DNA of 64,000 nucleotides from Xanthomonas arboricola pv. guizotiae (GTDB lineage Bacteria; Pseudomonadota; Gammaproteobacteria; Xanthomonadales; Xanthomonadaceae): NCBI RefSeq assembly GCF_002940205.1, contig NZ_MDSK01000002.1, positions 62,001 to 126,000 of the forward strand, read 5' to 3'. Shown piece by piece: positions 62,988 to 64,000 of this stretch (position 1 is its first letter; each line of letters starts with the position of its first letter). The notes under the pieces were generated by a model. It saw only the letters and a program-made list of their open reading frames with translations, ran no database searches and was not told where the DNA came from. The position numbers and the translations under genes were made by a program.

Positions 62988-63152
62988 CGCGGCGGATTCA
63001 GCCCCGACGGCAGGCCGCGATGGACGATTTTCCAGTGGGGGAAAATTTGCGATCGGCAGGCGCAATCGCTGCACGGGTTGATGCCCGTCCTGGCGAGCAC
63101 TGACCCGCCCGGCCGATCGTGCGGCGCGCTCGGACCTTCGAAGGCGCTACAA

Positions 63153-63172
63153 ACCTGGGAGTTTTGCCAGTT
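63153..63172 (+). promoter_or_regulatory. lux-box-like palindrome in the pip promoter
   Basis: ACCTGGGAGTTTTGCCAGTT has the lux-box ends ACCTG and CAGNT at the correct 20-bp spacing. It lies 61 bp before the pip start. An OryR/XccR-bound element in this place is known in Xanthomonas. Confidence 0.75.
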
Positions 63173-63233
63173 AACGCGCGCCGGTTGCCTCGCTAGGCTC
63201 GGCGCTCATTCTTGCCGTTAGCAGGCGCAGGTC

Positions 63234-64000
63234 ATGCAGTCCACCGAGGGTTACGTCGAATTCCGTGGGTACCGGACCTGGTACCGCATCACCGGCGACC
63301 TGCGCAGCGACGCCTGCCCGCTGATCGTGCTGCACGGCGGCCCCGGCTGCACCCACGACTATGTGGACAGCTTCAAGGACCTGGCGGCCAATGGCCGCGC
63401 GGTGATCCATTACGACCAACTCGGCAACGGCAGGTCCACCCATCTTCCCGATGCAGACCCCGGTTTCTGGACGGTGGGGCTGTTTCTGGACGAGTTGCAG
63501 GCCCTGATCATGCAACTGGGGCTGTCGCAGTACGCATTGCTGGGGCAGTCCTGGGGCGGGATGCTGGCGGCCGAGCATGCGGTGCGCCGGCCGGCCGGCC
63601 TGCGTGCGCTGGTGATCGCCAACTCCCCGGCATCGATGGGCTTGTGGCGCGCTGCCGCGCTACGGCTGCGCGCGCGCCTGCCCGAGGACATCCAGGCGGC
63701 GCTGGACGCGCACGAGGCGGCCGGCACCCTGGACGACCCGGCCTATCGCGCCGCAAGCCAGGTGTTCTACGCCCAGCACGTCTGCCGCGTGCTGCCGTGG
63801 CCCGCGGAAGTGGCGCGCACCTTCGCCGCCATCGATGCCGACCCGACCGTGTATCACGCGATGAATGGCCCGACCGAATTCCATGTGGTGGGCAGCCTGC
63901 GCAACTGGAGCATCATCGAGCGCCTGCACCGCATCAACGCGCCCACGCTGGTGCTGTCGGGCAAGTACGACGAGGCCACGCCGGAAACGGTGGAACCGTA
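63234..64000 (+). CDS. pip: Proline iminopeptidase (3' end outside window)
   Basis: At least 255 codons. Alpha/beta-hydrolase motifs: oxyanion [10 protein letters not shown] (near residue 34), nucleophile elbow [10 protein letters not shown], and a Trp/Asn-rich cap. It removes N-terminal proline from peptides. Its place after the LuxR solo and a lux box means it is probably induced by the plant and may process or remove the signal. The C-terminal His is expected past the window edge. The ATG at 63234 was chosen as first Met with family start. Confidence 0.92.
   Translation, partial: MQSTEGYVEFRGYRTWYRITGDLRSDACPLIVLHGGPGCTHDYVDSFKDLAANGRAVIHYDQLGNGRSTHLPDADPGFWTVGLFLDELQALIMQLGLSQYALLGQSWGGMLAAEHAVRRPAGLRALVIANSPASMGLWRAAALRLRARLPEDIQAALDAHEAAGTLDDPAYRAASQVFYAQHVCRVLPWPAEVARTFAAIDADPTVYHAMNGPTEFHVVGSLRNWSIIERLHRINAPTLVLSGKYDEATPETVEP

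Overview
The window reads as chromosomal DNA of a Xanthomonas-type gammaproteobacterium. It is GC-rich throughout, and it carries several loci characteristic of the group: a metX-metB-homoserine dehydrogenase operon behind a SAM-I riboswitch, an OryR/XccR-type plant-responsive LuxR solo next to pip, a TonB-receptor/SapC/cupin/tryptophan-halogenase cluster, and giant two-component propeller kinases. No rRNA or tRNA gene and no CRISPR array was seen. Both edges cut a gene: an AsmA-like gene on the left and pip on the right.

Left part (1-23.8 kb) is mostly core: AsmA-like protein, hemolysin III, prfC, an M23 peptidase, the riboswitch-controlled methionine operon, an exported alpha/beta hydrolase, sdaA, a glutaredoxin-like protein, a repeat-rich gap (a nested palindrome and a 151-bp IS5-type MITE with a CTAA target duplication), a cold-shock/membrane/excalibur fusion protein, a YceI-cytochrome b561-YceI operon, two paralogous hybrid histidine kinases in tandem, and an MFS drug-type exporter.

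The accessory heart is 24.2-33.2 kb. A plus-strand regulator combines a degenerate NtrC-type AAA domain with an AraC DNA-binding domain. A clearly AT-rich nitrilase-fold gene follows. Then comes a minus-strand gene train of about 5.6 kb that I read as an R-body (reb) operon: four tandem RebB-family genes, three more divergent RebB-like genes (one fused to a long Pro/Ala tail), three genes of unknown function, and a DUF1906 (Rv2525c-like) hydrolase. This is the strongest candidate for an under-described system: a contractile-ribbon protein inclusion with its own regulator and possible payload genes.

From 33.9 to 39 kb the content returns to core metabolism (hemE with a WGR protein, aroK-aroB, pdxH with an AAC(6')-like acetyltransferase). 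From 38.6 to 43.8 kb lies a yjfIJKLM/ygiC-like envelope-stress cluster (DUF2170, PspA, DUF2491, DUF350, DUF1190, glutathionylspermidine-synthase-like) with a K+-channel gene inserted. From 44.4 to 46.3 kb an MFS exporter and soxR are divergent across a textbook SoxR box. An M1 peptidase, the TonB receptor/halogenase cluster, a Tat-exported MBL hydrolase, a possible orphan T6SS immunity protein and a secreted lysyl-endopeptidase-like protease follow. The window ends with an APC permease, the LuxR solo and pip, with a lux-box-like palindrome in front of pip.
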